Shown here: positions 54,374-64,000 of the stretch, one piece after another
Layout: every line of letters starts with the position of its first letter
Position numbering within the stretch: position 1 is the stretch's first letter
Origin: Prorocentrum cordatum
Lineage: Eukaryota > Sar > Dinophyceae > Prorocentrales > Prorocentraceae
Assembly (NCBI GenBank): GCA_963575745.1
Contig: CAUYUJ010016072.1
Span: 64,001-128,000 of the forward strand
DNA: 64,000 nucleotides
Direction of reading: 5' to 3'
Program-made: the position numbers and the translations under genes
Notes under the pieces: model-generated
Databases searched by the model: none
What the model saw: only the letters and a program-made list of their open reading frames with translations
Told to the model about the DNA's origin: nothing

Positions 54374-54385
54374 GACTACGACTGC
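53575..54385. repeat. ACT trinucleotide array, about 810 bp
   Basis: ACT units dominate, with GCT, CCT, ACG, ATT and AAT variants. The purest stretches are 54170-54200 and 54230-54345. Poly-Thr, Tyr, Leu and Val frames are artefacts. Confidence 0.97.
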
Positions 54386-55394
54386 AATTGCTACTACAGC
54401 CGCTCGTTGTTCTTTGCTGGTAGCACGCGCGCGCAAACTTGTACCATAACCATCATTGTTACTGTCTCTGCGCTACTACTGTTGCCACTGCTGCTGCTGC
54501 TACTGCTCTTTGGTTTACCCGCCCAGGTCTGCGGCGAGCGGCGCTGGAGGGTATGGCCCGGGCGTTGCGGCGTTGGGAGGACCGCTGACAAACCAGCGCT
54601 TGCCTTGGGTTTCGCGCGAAGAATTGAGGTTCATAGCGATGCAGTTGTGGGGGTTGGACTATCATCTTGCCGCGCTTGTTGCTTCTTCTCTCGATGTAGT
54701 GCTATGTATACATAAACGTGCATTCAATTACACAAAGAACGCACATCATTGGCCAGCCTACGGGTGATAACGAGATTTGGGGTGGGCAGGTTCGGCGTTT
54801 CGTGGGGCATCGGCCTCGCGAAGGATTTACACTCGGTTGTTCTTCGAACTCTTCAAACTCTTCGGATCCGTCAAGCTCGTCTAGTTTGTCTAGTCCGTCT
54901 AGCCCTTCCCACGCTTCTCGTAACACTTATGCAGCATATGCGCTGGTCCTGGTTGTGACGTGATCTTTGTTTGGGACGACAGGGTCAACGTATTGCGATA
55001 CTCTGGGAAGCTAGAAGCACTAGCAGGGCTTCGTGCAGCACTGGCTCCTGCGCTGATGGACAGCATTTGCATTTAGGTTCCGATTGCATTTGGATTTGCA
55101 TTCCGATGTGGGCTGCTTGCCATAGCGTGTCGGAGTCACTGGGACAGCCATCGGGACCACCATCGGGAGAACCCTGGGAGCAGCGGCCGGGCCTCGGGAG
55201 GCGACTCATTTTGGTACGAACCACCCCTAGCTTGGGCATGATCTCTCTCACCATCCTGCAGATTCGATTTGTCCGCACGCACGTCACGCGCGGCACGAAC
55301 CGATTTCGAGGTCGATGTCTTGGTTTGGGGCCTCCGTTTTACGTCGGCCTCTCCTCCCCCGGTTCAGGATGCATACACATATCCAGGTGCATGC
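54386..55394. other. Unassigned stretch
   Basis: 54460-54515 has a CTG/CTA-rich patch. The frames at 54971-55471 (plus) and 54985-55296 (minus) overlap and neither shows a recognised motif. Confidence 0.45.
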
Positions 55395-56115
55395 GGCAAA
55401 TGCGCGACCGTGCCAGCGAAGCATTCTGTGTGGCGACATTCGAGCACCGCCCAGAATGCCGTCACATGTGAGACCTCTCGTCTCCATTTCTTGAAGAGTT
55501 TTCATGGGGACTATTCGGGACGTCTCGGGACTGTCTTGGGCTCCTGTGCGGCTCTTGGGGGTCACTTGGGGTCCCCTTGGGTCTTCTTGGGCCGTCTTGG
55601 GCCGTCTTGAGGCCCGAGCCGTTTGGAGGCTCTCTTTGCCGTCTGGGGGGTCTTTGGGTTCTTTAGGCCGTCTTGCGTCTCTCTTTGGCCGTGGTGGCTC
55701 CTTCTGGAGGCCCTCTCGTGCCAGCTGTCAGCTCTCTTGTGGCTCTCACTGGGCTCTTTTGGGCCCTCGACGACCGTGAGTGAACCGATTTTCTACCAGA
55801 GAGTGTGGAAAGCGCCAAACATAGAACTACCATATAGAGAATCAATGTGTTTGGCCTCTCGAGGGCCTCCTGGAGAGCGTCTTGGTTGCGTATATTGGCT
55901 CACTGGAGACATCTTGGCACCCATTGAGCCGGCCCATCGGGCGTTTCTTAAAGGCTCTTGGGTGCGCGTTGTGGAAGTGTTGGGCATCTCTGCGACGTTG
56001 GTGGCTTGCCTGGGTCGTCTTGGAACCTCGGAGTGCCTAGCAGCCCATGAGAGCCCCATGGAGGCGTCGGGCCGCCAAGAGAGCTTCGGGAAAGGAGGCC
56101 GGTGCACGCACCTGA
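55395..56115 (+). repeat. Dispersed repeat R5, copy 2 (expanded)
   Basis: The head GTGCCAGCGAAGCATTCTG with TGTGGCGA (55411-55437) is followed by GAGCACCGCCCA, then a long CTTGGG/TCTTGGGCCGTC minisatellite (55530-55770), further R5-like words, and the tail GGCCGGTGCACGCAC (56097-56111). Confidence 0.7.
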
Positions 56116-56149
56116 GCATGTCGGCGGCGCTCTTTTGGCCTCGGACTAC

Positions 56150-56790
56150 TCCCGCCCTTGCCTGGGTTTGAGCGATTTCAATTTAGACATTCTTGTGAAC
56201 CTCGGGTCGATGGTCAGAGCCATGGGCCGCCCGTACGTTCTTGGGGCCGACTGGAAGATGATTCCGAGTTTGGTCGACGAGGTGCACTTGCCCCCATCTC
56301 TGGGAGCCCGCCTGGCGCGTCCAGGCCAGGCCACCGGCTTCGCGACCGACCCGGCGCAGGAGCTTGATTCCTCCTGCGTCGACCAGGGCCTCGCCATCGC
56401 CATTCGTGATGTGCGACATTGCGAAGCGTTCGACGTCCGCGCGCATCGGGCGGCGCTTCTCGTCCTGGCCACACATGGCAATGGCAGCCTGGTTCCCAAG
56501 GTCCACGAGCCCAAGGTCTTTTCCGCCGTAGCCCTCATTGAGCCCCTGCTCCCGAGGCCTTCCTGGGACACTGTCCTAGCCGAATTGGCCGTTGCCCACA
56601 GATCATCCTCCCCTGCCTCTGCCGTCGGCAGGGCCCTGGGCACCTGCGAGGACGAGCTCATCCTGCATTTTGACCTCCAAGGCGCAGGGGCCCCTCGCCT
56701 GCTCAGCCCGAGGCGGCCGAAGCTCACCGGGGTTGGCTTGCGGATCGAGTCTTGGAGGGGAAGCTGCTCCTCAAAGTTAGCCAGTCTTAG
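56150..56790 (+). pseudogene. LINE-C EEP endonuclease, C-terminal half
   Basis: Open frame 56102-56809. MGRPYVLGADWKMIPSLV aligns with the G-D-W-N-M-x-P block of EEP nucleases (N changed to K). ELDSSCVDQGLAIAIRDVR fits the 'I-D-Y-F-V-V' strand with S-C-V, and FDVRAHRAALLVL matches the terminal x-x-x-H-x-P-V strand with its His. The N-terminal half of the domain is missing or lies in the R5-rich DNA upstream. Confidence 0.6.
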
Positions 56791-56939
56791 TATGCGAGGC
56801 GTCTGCTGATCAGGTCGCTCAAATACATGTTTCCAGTGGGAGGCGCCCAGCTCGATGTGCGGCCGGCCTTTGGGGCCCTCGTTCGACGTTTGCAGTTTCT
56901 GGGCGAGGCGATCTCCGGCGTTGCGCTTCCTTCGCGGCG

Positions 56940-57122
56940 AGACGGGCTGCGCACGAGCGCTACAAGTGGCAGCTCGAATGGCTCAGAGACGCGACCTCCC
57001 CAGACGGCCCGCGCATGGCCTTCCGCTGGATGCAAGAGCCTGCCCTCCAGGCGGCGGCCAAGTGGGCGCCAGCTGCAGGGCTACAGGCGGCGCGGCAGGC
57101 TGCTGTCGCTCGGACCCAGTCT
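56940..57122 (+). pseudogene. LINE-C linker
   Basis: In frame 3, ERYKWQLEWLRDATSPDG, then PRMAFRWMQEPALQAAAKW, then a stop at 57123-57125. The pattern R-Y-K-x-W-L-x-D-A-x-x-G...A-x-R-W is what I expect between EEP and RT in this class. Confidence 0.55.
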
Positions 57123-57164
57123 TAACAAGATCTGCGGGGCAAAGGCGGTGGCCTCCAGGGTCTT

Positions 57165-57900
57165 TGTTTGCCGGCTGACCTGGGAGATCATCTTGCCCTT
57201 CCTGAGATCGATGAATTGCGGAGGATCGCACACTCTTTCCTTGGCGTCGCGGGTTTGGGAGGAGGCGCCTTTCACCCGTGCCATGTCGCGCTCTTGTCCG
57301 ATGACGCCTTGTCCGCCCTCACTGCTGCGTGGCACCCCATGCTTCAAGGCCCTAAGGCCCTTGCCGTGCGAATGGCGCTCCTCATCCCGGAGGCCAAGTC
57401 GGGCCTTCGCGCAATTGGGCAGTTTTTTGGCATCATCAGGCCCTCCACCTCGCTGGATGCGGAACGAATGGAGGGCCAGGTCGGTCAATGATAACTAGCG
57501 GTCATTCATCTTCGGGACGGCGGGGCAAAGCTACGAGACCTGCGTCTGGATCCAGGCGGCGGTTGCAGAGCTGACGACGCGCAGGAAACAGGCGGCATGC
57601 TCGGTACTTGTAGATCTAGGAAGCTTGCGAATAGATTCATTGCCCCCTCTTGCTCCAGCGAGCTGCCCAGTACCGTTTCAACCTGATGCCAATGAGGCCC
57701 CTGATTCAGGTGCGCGCCGTGCCTCGCCTGATCCCCGTGGACGACATCGCTCTCGACTAGTGCTGCCCGCCGCGAGGATCGCGGCAGGCTGCAGCTTCGC
57801 TGGTTTGCGCACGGGAGGATTCCTGCTCACGAGGCCTGACTAATGTCAGCTTGTGGTTGACAGATGATCGACCCCCTCTGGGGCTGATGAACAGAACCTC
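57165..57900 (+). pseudogene. LINE-C reverse transcriptase fingers and palm (Asp-Asp kept)
   Basis: Frame 3 (57168-57491) gives IDELRRIAHSFLGVAGL, GGGAFHPCHVALLSDDAL and ALLIPEAKSGLRAIGQFF, matching the S-F-x-x-x-T-G-x-G-x-D-x-x-H-P block and L-I-P-K-x-x-G-x-R-P-I-G. Frame 1 from 57523 gives GQSYETCVWIQAAVAEL with ACSVLVDLGSL (D-L-x-K-x-F, truncated) and RIAAGCSFAG (the I-x-A-G-C-S-x-A block). Next comes NVSLWLTDDRPPLG in another frame, where T-D-D (57860-57868) sits in the YADD position with both Asp present. Missing Lys, Asp and Pro residues elsewhere show decay. Confidence 0.65.
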
Positions 57901-57904
57901 GCGG

Positions 57905-58630
57905 GGCGCGAAGCATTCTTTTTTATTGCGCGCGCCAGGGCTCGGAGAGCTTGGGGAACCACGGGGTGCAACCGCGGACGTTAACAGCTCGATGCAACGA
58001 GCCCCCTGCCCAGCAACGGCCGCTGTCGGTGTCGGACACAATTTGCTTGTGGACGTCATGCGCATCTGTCCCACGCCCCTTTAGGGCGCGCCGAGCTTCG
58101 CTGGTGCGCCTGGCTGGCTCGCCCTGTTGGACTCGCTGCGGGGCGCCGCGGTGTGCGCGTGTCTTGCGGGAAGTCCAGGCCCTTGGCGGGCCTCGAGGAA
58201 GCCGAAAAGCGACCGAGCTGGTCCTGGAGGGAACTCTAGAGTTGTGGGCCCGCTTCTTTCCGTGCCCGTTTCCATCGGCTCCCTCAACCCGCGCTCTGCT
58301 CTTGTCGCCTTCCCGCTGGCGGCCGGGCGTCGGCGCCAATCACCGGCGCCGCCGCGTCGTGTTTCGATTTGTTGGCGGGCGCCACCCCGCGATTCGCCTG
58401 AGTATGTAAGCCTCCTTTTTTAACCGTACGAGCCCCATTCGTTTGTTCACCGCAAGTTGACATGTCATCTATGTCCTGGGCGTTGCTGATGCCGACAACG
58501 TGGTGGACGTCATTCCTTTTGCGAAGTCAGCCAGTCCAAAGCTTTTGCCGAGCACGTGAGCGAGCTCTACCTACCGACGGATCCGAGGCGACCTAATCTC
58601 GGAGAGCCTCGAGGCCAGCGATGACACGGA
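57905..58630 (+). pseudogene. LINE-C region between palm and thumb
   Basis: No single frame is convincing. GVADADNVVDVIPFAKSAS (about 58480-58535) could be a palm-to-thumb fragment. The surrounding frames are Arg/Pro-rich. Confidence 0.35.
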
Positions 58631-59105
58631 GTGGCGCATACGTTTGAGTTTGTTTGTGGCCACAAGGTGGTGAGGAGGCGCAGGCTGCTCAGACGCAAGT
58701 TGAAGATATCGGTCAGGAACATGGGCATCGACTGCCGCTGTGGAAGGCGGCTTGGAGTGAGCACCAGAGACACGCGCATTGTTTCCGTTTTGCGCCGTGC
58801 CAGCCGCATCCGCGTTATCCGATCGGCGCGCGGCAAGTGCCGGCAGCTCGTCGGCCTCGGCCTCGGGCTGAATCCAGCAAGGGCGTTTGGGGGATAGCGT
58901 CTCGGGTCGGGTTTGGAGCAGGGCCGTTCCGATGCACGGGGCCACGCGCGTTGCCTTTCTGCCGCGCGGCTCGACCATTTCTCGTCTTGAATTTTGCCTT
59001 CCCGCCCAGCTCATCTTGGGTGGTCGACCCCGCCTAGCCGTGCACGGCGGGTCTAATGCGCTTGTTGGCCCAGGCCTTATGGAGTTCCTGGATTCCTTTG
59101 GATAA
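58631..59105 (+). pseudogene. LINE-C thumb and following segment
   Basis: RRKLKISVRNMGIDCRCGRR, then RIVSVLRRASRIRVIRSARG and LVGLGLGLNPARAFGG match the 'N-x-G-x-D...R-R-x-R-I-x-x-L...G-L-x-P-A-x-x-x-G' thumb pattern. A second frame from 58887 continues with GDSVSGRVWSRAVPMHGAT. Confidence 0.55.
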
Positions 59106-59149
59106 AATGACGTTCTCCTTGCCCGCCCAGGTGGAAATCTCCGCCGCCG

Positions 59150-60460
59150 CAGCTTGCTGCAGCAGGAATGGTTGGAGGCTCGGCTCCTCAGCGCGCGCCC
59201 TGTTGTCAGCAGATGGCGCCGAGAATGGTTTCGCCAGTCTGTGTTTACGTTCGGTTTGGCTTACAGCGCGGCGGGGAATGGTTTTTGGGTGCTGCTCGCC
59301 AGGAGTGCGATGTCATGTCTGACCTCCCCCGTCGACATTGCTTCCCCCCGCCCCCTCGTTTGTGCAACGGGCCCGGGGCGGCCGACTGGGCCCCCCAGTT
59401 CCAGGCCAGCCTCGGGGGCGCAGTAGCGAACGGCATCTGGGGCCAGCAGGGCAAGTTTAAACGTGGTCTTGCGACGGACCCGCGCTGCCCAGTTCGTGGC
59501 CACTGCTCTGGGACGGTCGCCGATTGGCTCGACGTGCGCGACTGCGCCACTCCCCTCCCCTCCTTCCGCGCGGGCACTCTCGAGCACCCCGACTGGACCC
59601 TCTGGAGGCACGTCCCGGCGCCCGATCATCGGCCCAGGGCCCCAGGAGCCGTCTCCTTAGCGACGAAGTTTGTGCTGCTATCGCGGCGAGCCGCTGCTCC
59701 GACGGGCTGGCTTGTATGGTGCGGAGGCTTTCGAAGATGCCCCCCGTCATGTCTTGCTGTGTGGCCTCATGCCCGGGCACCGCCGCGCCGCTGATATTGC
59801 CCACGCTTTCGCTTCTAATGTACCTCGACCATGTTGCCATTGGCCTTCTTGCGGCGTTTGTCCTGATTGCCAGTGGGTGGAGAGTCATGAGTTAGGCCAG
59901 AGGCCGCCTCGAGACGACAGCCTCCTAGTGCGAAGCGGTTGGCTTCTGGTGCCAGATCAGATACGGGATCGGGCGGACGATTTGGCGGGCAGGATCTCGG
60001 CGCGCAAGGTGAAAACGGGCAGGCCGCCGTTGCAGAGACGGTGAGGTCGAGCGGGGAGCCCACGAACGATGGGGAACCGCGCTGCGGACCTCGGTGCCCG
60101 CGAGGTCGCCGAGCTTCGCTCGTCGGGCCCCGTGGCCAGAACTCGGGATGCTCGGTCTCCCGAGCGTGCGACCTCTGCAGGTCAGCTTTCAGCTCGGACT
60201 CTCCAGGCCGCGGGCCCCGACGTTGCCCCTCGGCACGGACAGCTACGGCGCGCAACGCGGCTGGGCGGGGCCCCGGGTTCTTCTGCTGACCAGGGCCTCC
60301 CCCTGTGGGGTCCCGCGACCGTGTCCAGGCTGCCCGCGGTTTTCGATTCGCCTGCTGTTTCTCTGCCGCCCGCGTTCGAGACGCCGTCGCCCCCCTCGCG
60401 CGCTGCCCAGGCAGGTGCCGCCGCTCTGGAGCGTGGGCCCATTCATTTCGAGTGCTAGTT
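59150..60460 (+). pseudogene. LINE-C C-terminal region with RNase H-like end
   Basis: Fragments in three frames: LQQEWLEARLLSARPVVSR; FKRGLATDPRCPVRGHCSG with TVADWLDVRDC, resembling a C-P-x-C-G...H-R-x-x-x-C segment with the His changed; then IRDRADDLAGRISARK (about 59960-60010) and MGNRAADLGAREVAEL (60069-60116), either of which could be the W-x-G-N-x-x-A-D-x-L-A end of an RNase H domain. The NNTAEL-type core was not seen, so the RNase H call is tentative. Confidence 0.45.
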
Positions 60461-60540
60461 GCGGGGCCCACTCTAGTGAGAACGCTCAGTTCTTGGCACA
60501 GCCTTGTAGAGGTGGGGTTCTAGTAAAAACCGCCCTTGCC

Positions 60541-61870
60541 TAGAAAGGCTCTGGGCGGGCCTGAACCCACGAACTGGAACTCCTCTACAGGCCGCTTCCC
60601 ACGGTCAGTTGAGGCCACGTTCCTTCGGTGAGATTGCCCTTGACGCCAAGTTCGGTGGTCTTTTCTTTGGGTCGAGGACGACCTCGCCCTGGGAGCTGAC
60701 TTGTGCATTGGTTCCCTCGTGCTGACACTCTTTTCTGGGGGATGTGCCCAGGCTCGTTTATTATGCATGGTTTTCGCCTAAGTCCGCCCGCGTGATCTGT
60801 CTCAGGCCTTCGGCCTAGTTTATCAACCACACAAACACACAACGCAACACGAACCAACAGACAACATCCCGCCTCCTCTCCACCCCCCTTCCCTTCGTGG
60901 GAGTATCGCACCGCATCGCCGATGCGCTGGCGATGCCGTACGATCCGTCGAGACAATTTGCTCTGGCCCCGTGTCTGTTCCCTCCCGTTTTGTCCGATCC
61001 CGCCCACCTTTGCCTCACATCCAATTTCAGCACGCCTGCCCGCTCAAGCCTCGCCCGAGGCCCCCCGGATGCTTCCAGACGCCCTTCCAGCGGATATTCT
61101 TTTGGATCCCTTGGTGCCCCGTCGTTTCAGTCCTTCTTCTAGGTCGCCCACAGGGGCGCCCAGAGAATCGAGCGTCGCGGTCTGGGTTGCAGAGCTACCC
61201 TTTTCCAGGGCGGCGGCGCAACCACTCAAAGTCTGTCGCGAATCACGGGTCGCGATGTGCGAGATTAGGTGGGTCAGCGCATTCCTCCCCCCCTGTTGCG
61301 ACGGCCCGACCGGCGACCGCCACAGCTCGTGGGGCCCCGGAGCCCCCAGAACGTCCCACCCCTCGGCGCGGATCCCTCGCCCCCGCGCAGGCCGCTTTTG
61401 CGGTGGCCCCAGAGGCCCCGCTGAGTGGACCCCCGCGCGGGGTCCGAGCTTGGAAGAGGCGGCCATCCTGACCTGCCCTCTGGTCCAACACCGTCGCCTG
61501 CCTGCCAAGCGGGCCCCGAAGATTCCGATGTTGTGACTTTGTGAAGAGAGGGTTTCCGGGAAGTCCCGATCCTCCCCCCAGGGCCCGTGTTCAATCCCGA
61601 GCCGTCTCTTGTCAAGTGTGAGGCTTGTCGAGGGAAACCCAGAGGCCGAGAGTGGTGATCAACAAGTCTTTTTCAGTGCATATCGAAATGTTGGGTGTCT
61701 GGGGCCAGGGGGCCGCCGCGTCTGAGCGGGTTTCCCCCCTCCTTAGGCCTTTCCTCCCTCCGCAGCCACTTCTCTTCCCGCGCCCCGCGCCACTGGTGCA
61801 GGCACTGTTCGTTACCGCGTAGCCCGCCGTAGTTCTGACCGTGACGAGCCTTCTGCCGCTGCGGACACAA
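60541..61870. other. Unassigned, may include the LINE-C 3' UTR
   Basis: 60541-60840 is less GC-rich and could be the LINE-C 3' region, ending near a CACACAAACACAC tract. 60900-61600 is GC-rich with overlapping shadow frames. No gene was recognised. Confidence 0.4.
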
Positions 61871-62033
61871 ATCAGGAGGGAAAAGAAACACACCGACACA
61901 ATTAATCCTCGATCCCCCAGAAAATATGGGAAAATATGGGAAGTGGTGGGGAAGACAAAAAACCCAGAAAATATGGGAAAATATGGGGAACCATTTTATT
62001 TGTGTGTATTTATTTGTGTGTCCTGGGGCCCCT
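61871..62033 (+). mobile_element. AT-rich dispersed repeat R3, copy 2
   Basis: It matches 10461-10623 from GAGGGAAAAGAAACACACCG to CCTGGGGCCCCTT, with both internal CCCAGAAAATATGGGAAAA segments. It ends 50 bp before an 18-bp G run (62084-62101). Confidence 0.8.
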
Positions 62034-62397
62034 TGAACTCCGTGGCACAGGCTGCCGCCGCGCGCGCGCGGGCGTGCTGCCTCGGGGGGGGGGGGGGGGG
62101 GCAGCGGGACCCCCGCGCACCCCCCCCGCGGCCGAGAGGAGTGCCGCCCGGACGCCGCCGGGTCGCGCGACGAGGAGCGCTCCCCCGCCGAGCCGCGCCC
62201 CGACCCGCCCTCCCCTGCCGTGGGAGGGCGACGTCCCCAGCAACTATCAAACACAAATGCTCACGAATGCCAGAAATCCCCATGCTATATTTCGACTATT
62301 TTTGAAGATTCCTCCTGTAGAGGGACGCCGCCGCCGTGGCCGCCGTCCCGGCGGCCGCAGTCGCGGCAGCCGCCGTGGCTGCCAGCGTGGCTGGCGT

Positions 62398-62594
62398 CTC
62401 GGGTCGGGCGAAAGGGGGGGTTTGGGAAAGGGGGGGTTACGAAATGTGCTGCATGCAGCTGATTTTGGCCTCACCGAGGGGCCCATTCCTCGCTACATGG
62501 CCGCCTCCGGCGCCGGGAGGCGCCGGGAAAATCAGCTACGTGAGCTGATTCTCAAACCCCCCCTTTGCTATCCCCCCCTTTCGCCCGACCCGAG
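62398..62594 (+). mobile_element. MITE-3 copy, about 197 bp with about 42-bp inverted ends
   Basis: The left end CTCGGGTCGGGCGAAAGGGG is exactly mirrored at the right end (CCCCTTTCGCCCGACCCGAG), and similarity continues inwards through AAAGGGGGGGTT. The interior has a perfect small hairpin AATCAGCT-ACGTG-AGCTGATT (62530-62550). The flanks are GCCGCCGTGGCC-type repeats on both sides. No target duplication is clear. Confidence 0.8.
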
Positions 62595-64000
62595 TGTCGC
62601 TGCTGTGGGCGCCGCCGTGGCCGCCGCTGTTCTCGCCGCCGTGGCCGTCGTGCTGCGGGCCAGCGGGGAGGGGGAGGAGGCCGAGCAGGGGGGGGGGGGA
62701 CAGGCAAAGCCGGAAGGGGAGGGCGCGAACAGGTGCGAGGAGGAGGAATGAGGGGATTGAGCAGGTTGAGAGGAGCGGAAGGGAGATGAGAAGGAATAAC
62801 ACGGTGTTTTGCGAGGGGGGGAGATTTGGAGGATTTGAATGATGACGACGAGGAGGAGGGGCGATCAGCAGAAGGAGGAGGAGTGAGAGGGAGGGAGGGA
62901 GGGAGGGAGGGAGCGAGGGAGGGAGGAGGAGGAGGAGGAGGAGGAGGAGGAAGATGGCGCGGATGGTGCGGATGAATAGGATGCGTTTGCTTTCCCTTCG
63001 ATGTACGTGGGCCGCTGTCTGGCCAGGCCGATCGGTGTTTGACTGCCATTGTGGTCAGCGTTCGAATCGAACCCCGACTCAGCCTCGGATGACCTTGGAG
63101 TCTCATCCAGGCCCCCACGACTGCACAGGAGGGCCGCCAGACATGTATGTCCAAGGCAGCCCGCAGTGGCCGCGAGAAAACAGCGAAACGATAGCCCAAG
63201 GCGGCCCCCAAAGGAGGGCTTCAAGACGCCCCCTTCTCCAGACGTCCGCTGGCCCGATCAATTCGAGGCGTCGGCCCCCAGACTCCGAACGTGCCGTCTC
63301 CGTCCCTCAGGCCGGCTTTTCATCCCGATGCGTTCTTGTGATGGTCCCAGGCCCTGAAGAGTGCTTCCTCCAGAGATCGGGGGCGGAAAAGAGGGGGGTG
63401 ATGACTAGGGGGGGGTGGATATCATGGCGCGGGCCAGGATATTTCCCCAGATTTCGTGGCGCCTCTTCTTGTTTTATTACGTCCCTGGCCCCCCCGCTGG
63501 GCCGCGCACATGCCGCCGGTCATGATTTGCAGCCCCCCCTCTTGGACACCCCCCTCTTTGCCGCTCCCGAAGAGATCTGAGCAGATGGGGCCAGGGTCAG
63601 CTCGGGCCACCTCCGACCCGAGGCCCCCCAAGGGGTCCCCAAGAGCCCGCAGCCGCCGACAGTCGGACGGCGTGTCGCAGCCGATCCCCCAGGCGCGGCG
63701 ACGGCGGGCCGACCGCTGGGCATCCACCCGGCCGCCGCGCGGCGCGGCCGCCGCGCCGCGGAGCGGCGTGCTGCCGCCCCTGGCCGCAGCTGGGGGCAGG
63801 CGGGGCCCTCGGACTGCGACGAAGAACGGTCGGCACGGGCGGATCTCTTGGGTCGGCGTTGGGCCCCCCCCCGGCGGCGCGTTCCGCGCGCCAGGGATGG
63901 GGGCCCAGCGCCGATCCAAGAGGTCCGTCTGGACCTCCGGAAGCTCATGCTCGCGTGTGATCATGTTCCTTCTTCCACGTGGGCCATGCGCGTGCGGGGC
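62595..64000. other. Unassigned; GGGA/GGA array at 62885-62955
   Basis: 62885-62955 is GGGA then GGA repeat. The remainder to the window end is GC-rich with overlapping Arg/Pro-rich frames on both strands and no recognised gene. Confidence 0.5.

Larger units (their letters stand above)
56130..60540 (+). mobile_element. LINE-C, degenerate non-LTR retrotransposon
   Basis: Order: EEP endonuclease end (56150-56790), linker (56940-57122), RT fingers (57165-57491), palm (57520-57900), thumb (58631-58900), post-RT segments (58900-59800) and an RNase H-like C-terminus (59870-60130). The RT keeps an Asp-Asp pair but the frame changes at least five times. Its phrasing differs from LINE-A and LINE-B. 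The 5' end abuts the tail of R5; the 3' end is not defined. Confidence 0.75.

Noticed and set aside
53487-54449. Poly-Thr, Tyr, Leu, Val and Ser ORFs
   Set aside because: Artefacts of the ACT microsatellite.
63422-63964. Minus-strand ORF of 180 codons at the window edge
   Set aside because: Arg/Pro/Gly-rich, overlapped by two other open frames in the same DNA; no motif.

Overview
The window reads as nuclear DNA of a dinoflagellate, or a very close relative. The evidence is indirect but consistent: high GC, no operons or bacterial-style gene packing, long tri- and dinucleotide arrays, a degenerate PPR repeat array of the 'acEKG' kind common in these algae, and several decayed non-LTR retrotransposons whose reverse-transcriptase regions fit dinoflagellate LINEs. 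Species cannot be fixed from sequence alone. I saw no rRNA, tRNA or spliced-leader gene, no prokaryotic gene and no recognisable virus.

Layout. 1-4.6 kb: CCT, GACA and GGA microsatellites, a 24-bp degenerate tandem repeat, and the first copies of several dispersed repeats. 4.66-33.57 kb (+): four short exon-like blocks that I join, as a hypothesis, into one EF-hand-like gene. All are phase 0, and the proposed introns are about 0.55, 12 and 15.7 kb. Intron 2 holds a PPR-derived array (10.8-12.0 kb), a possible LINE ORF1 (14.6-16.2 kb) and many dispersed repeats. Intron 3 holds a 1.5-kb ATG-type microsatellite and two LINEs: LINE-A (21.5-26.5 kb; ORF1, endonuclease, RNase H, RT) and LINE-B (27.0-32.2 kb; endonuclease, linker, RT, zinc finger). 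35.4-38.2 kb: a GT array, about 11 units of a 90-bp tandem repeat, and AT-rich 60-bp repeats. 38.7-42.8 kb: an array of roughly 30 near-palindromic hairpin units, interrupted by a GGA array. 43.4-51.4 kb: isolated gene-like ORFs of unknown function on both strands among further repeats. 52.4-54.4 kb: a MITE inside a 9-bp minisatellite, then about 800 bp of ACT repeat. 55.4-60.5 kb: a third LINE (LINE-C). 60.5-64 kb: GC-rich sequence with two more short mobile-element copies.

Very little appears to be intact functional gene. Most of the window is repeat sediment: three LINEs broken by stops and frame changes (some exactly at poly-G runs), three MITE-like families with terminal inverted repeats, and at least six other dispersed families with two or more copies here. 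The strongest candidates for something undescribed are the hairpin satellite, whose two arms change together between subtypes, the EEP-RNase H-RT domain order of LINE-A, and the short-element families. All similarity and family calls were made by eye and no search was run.
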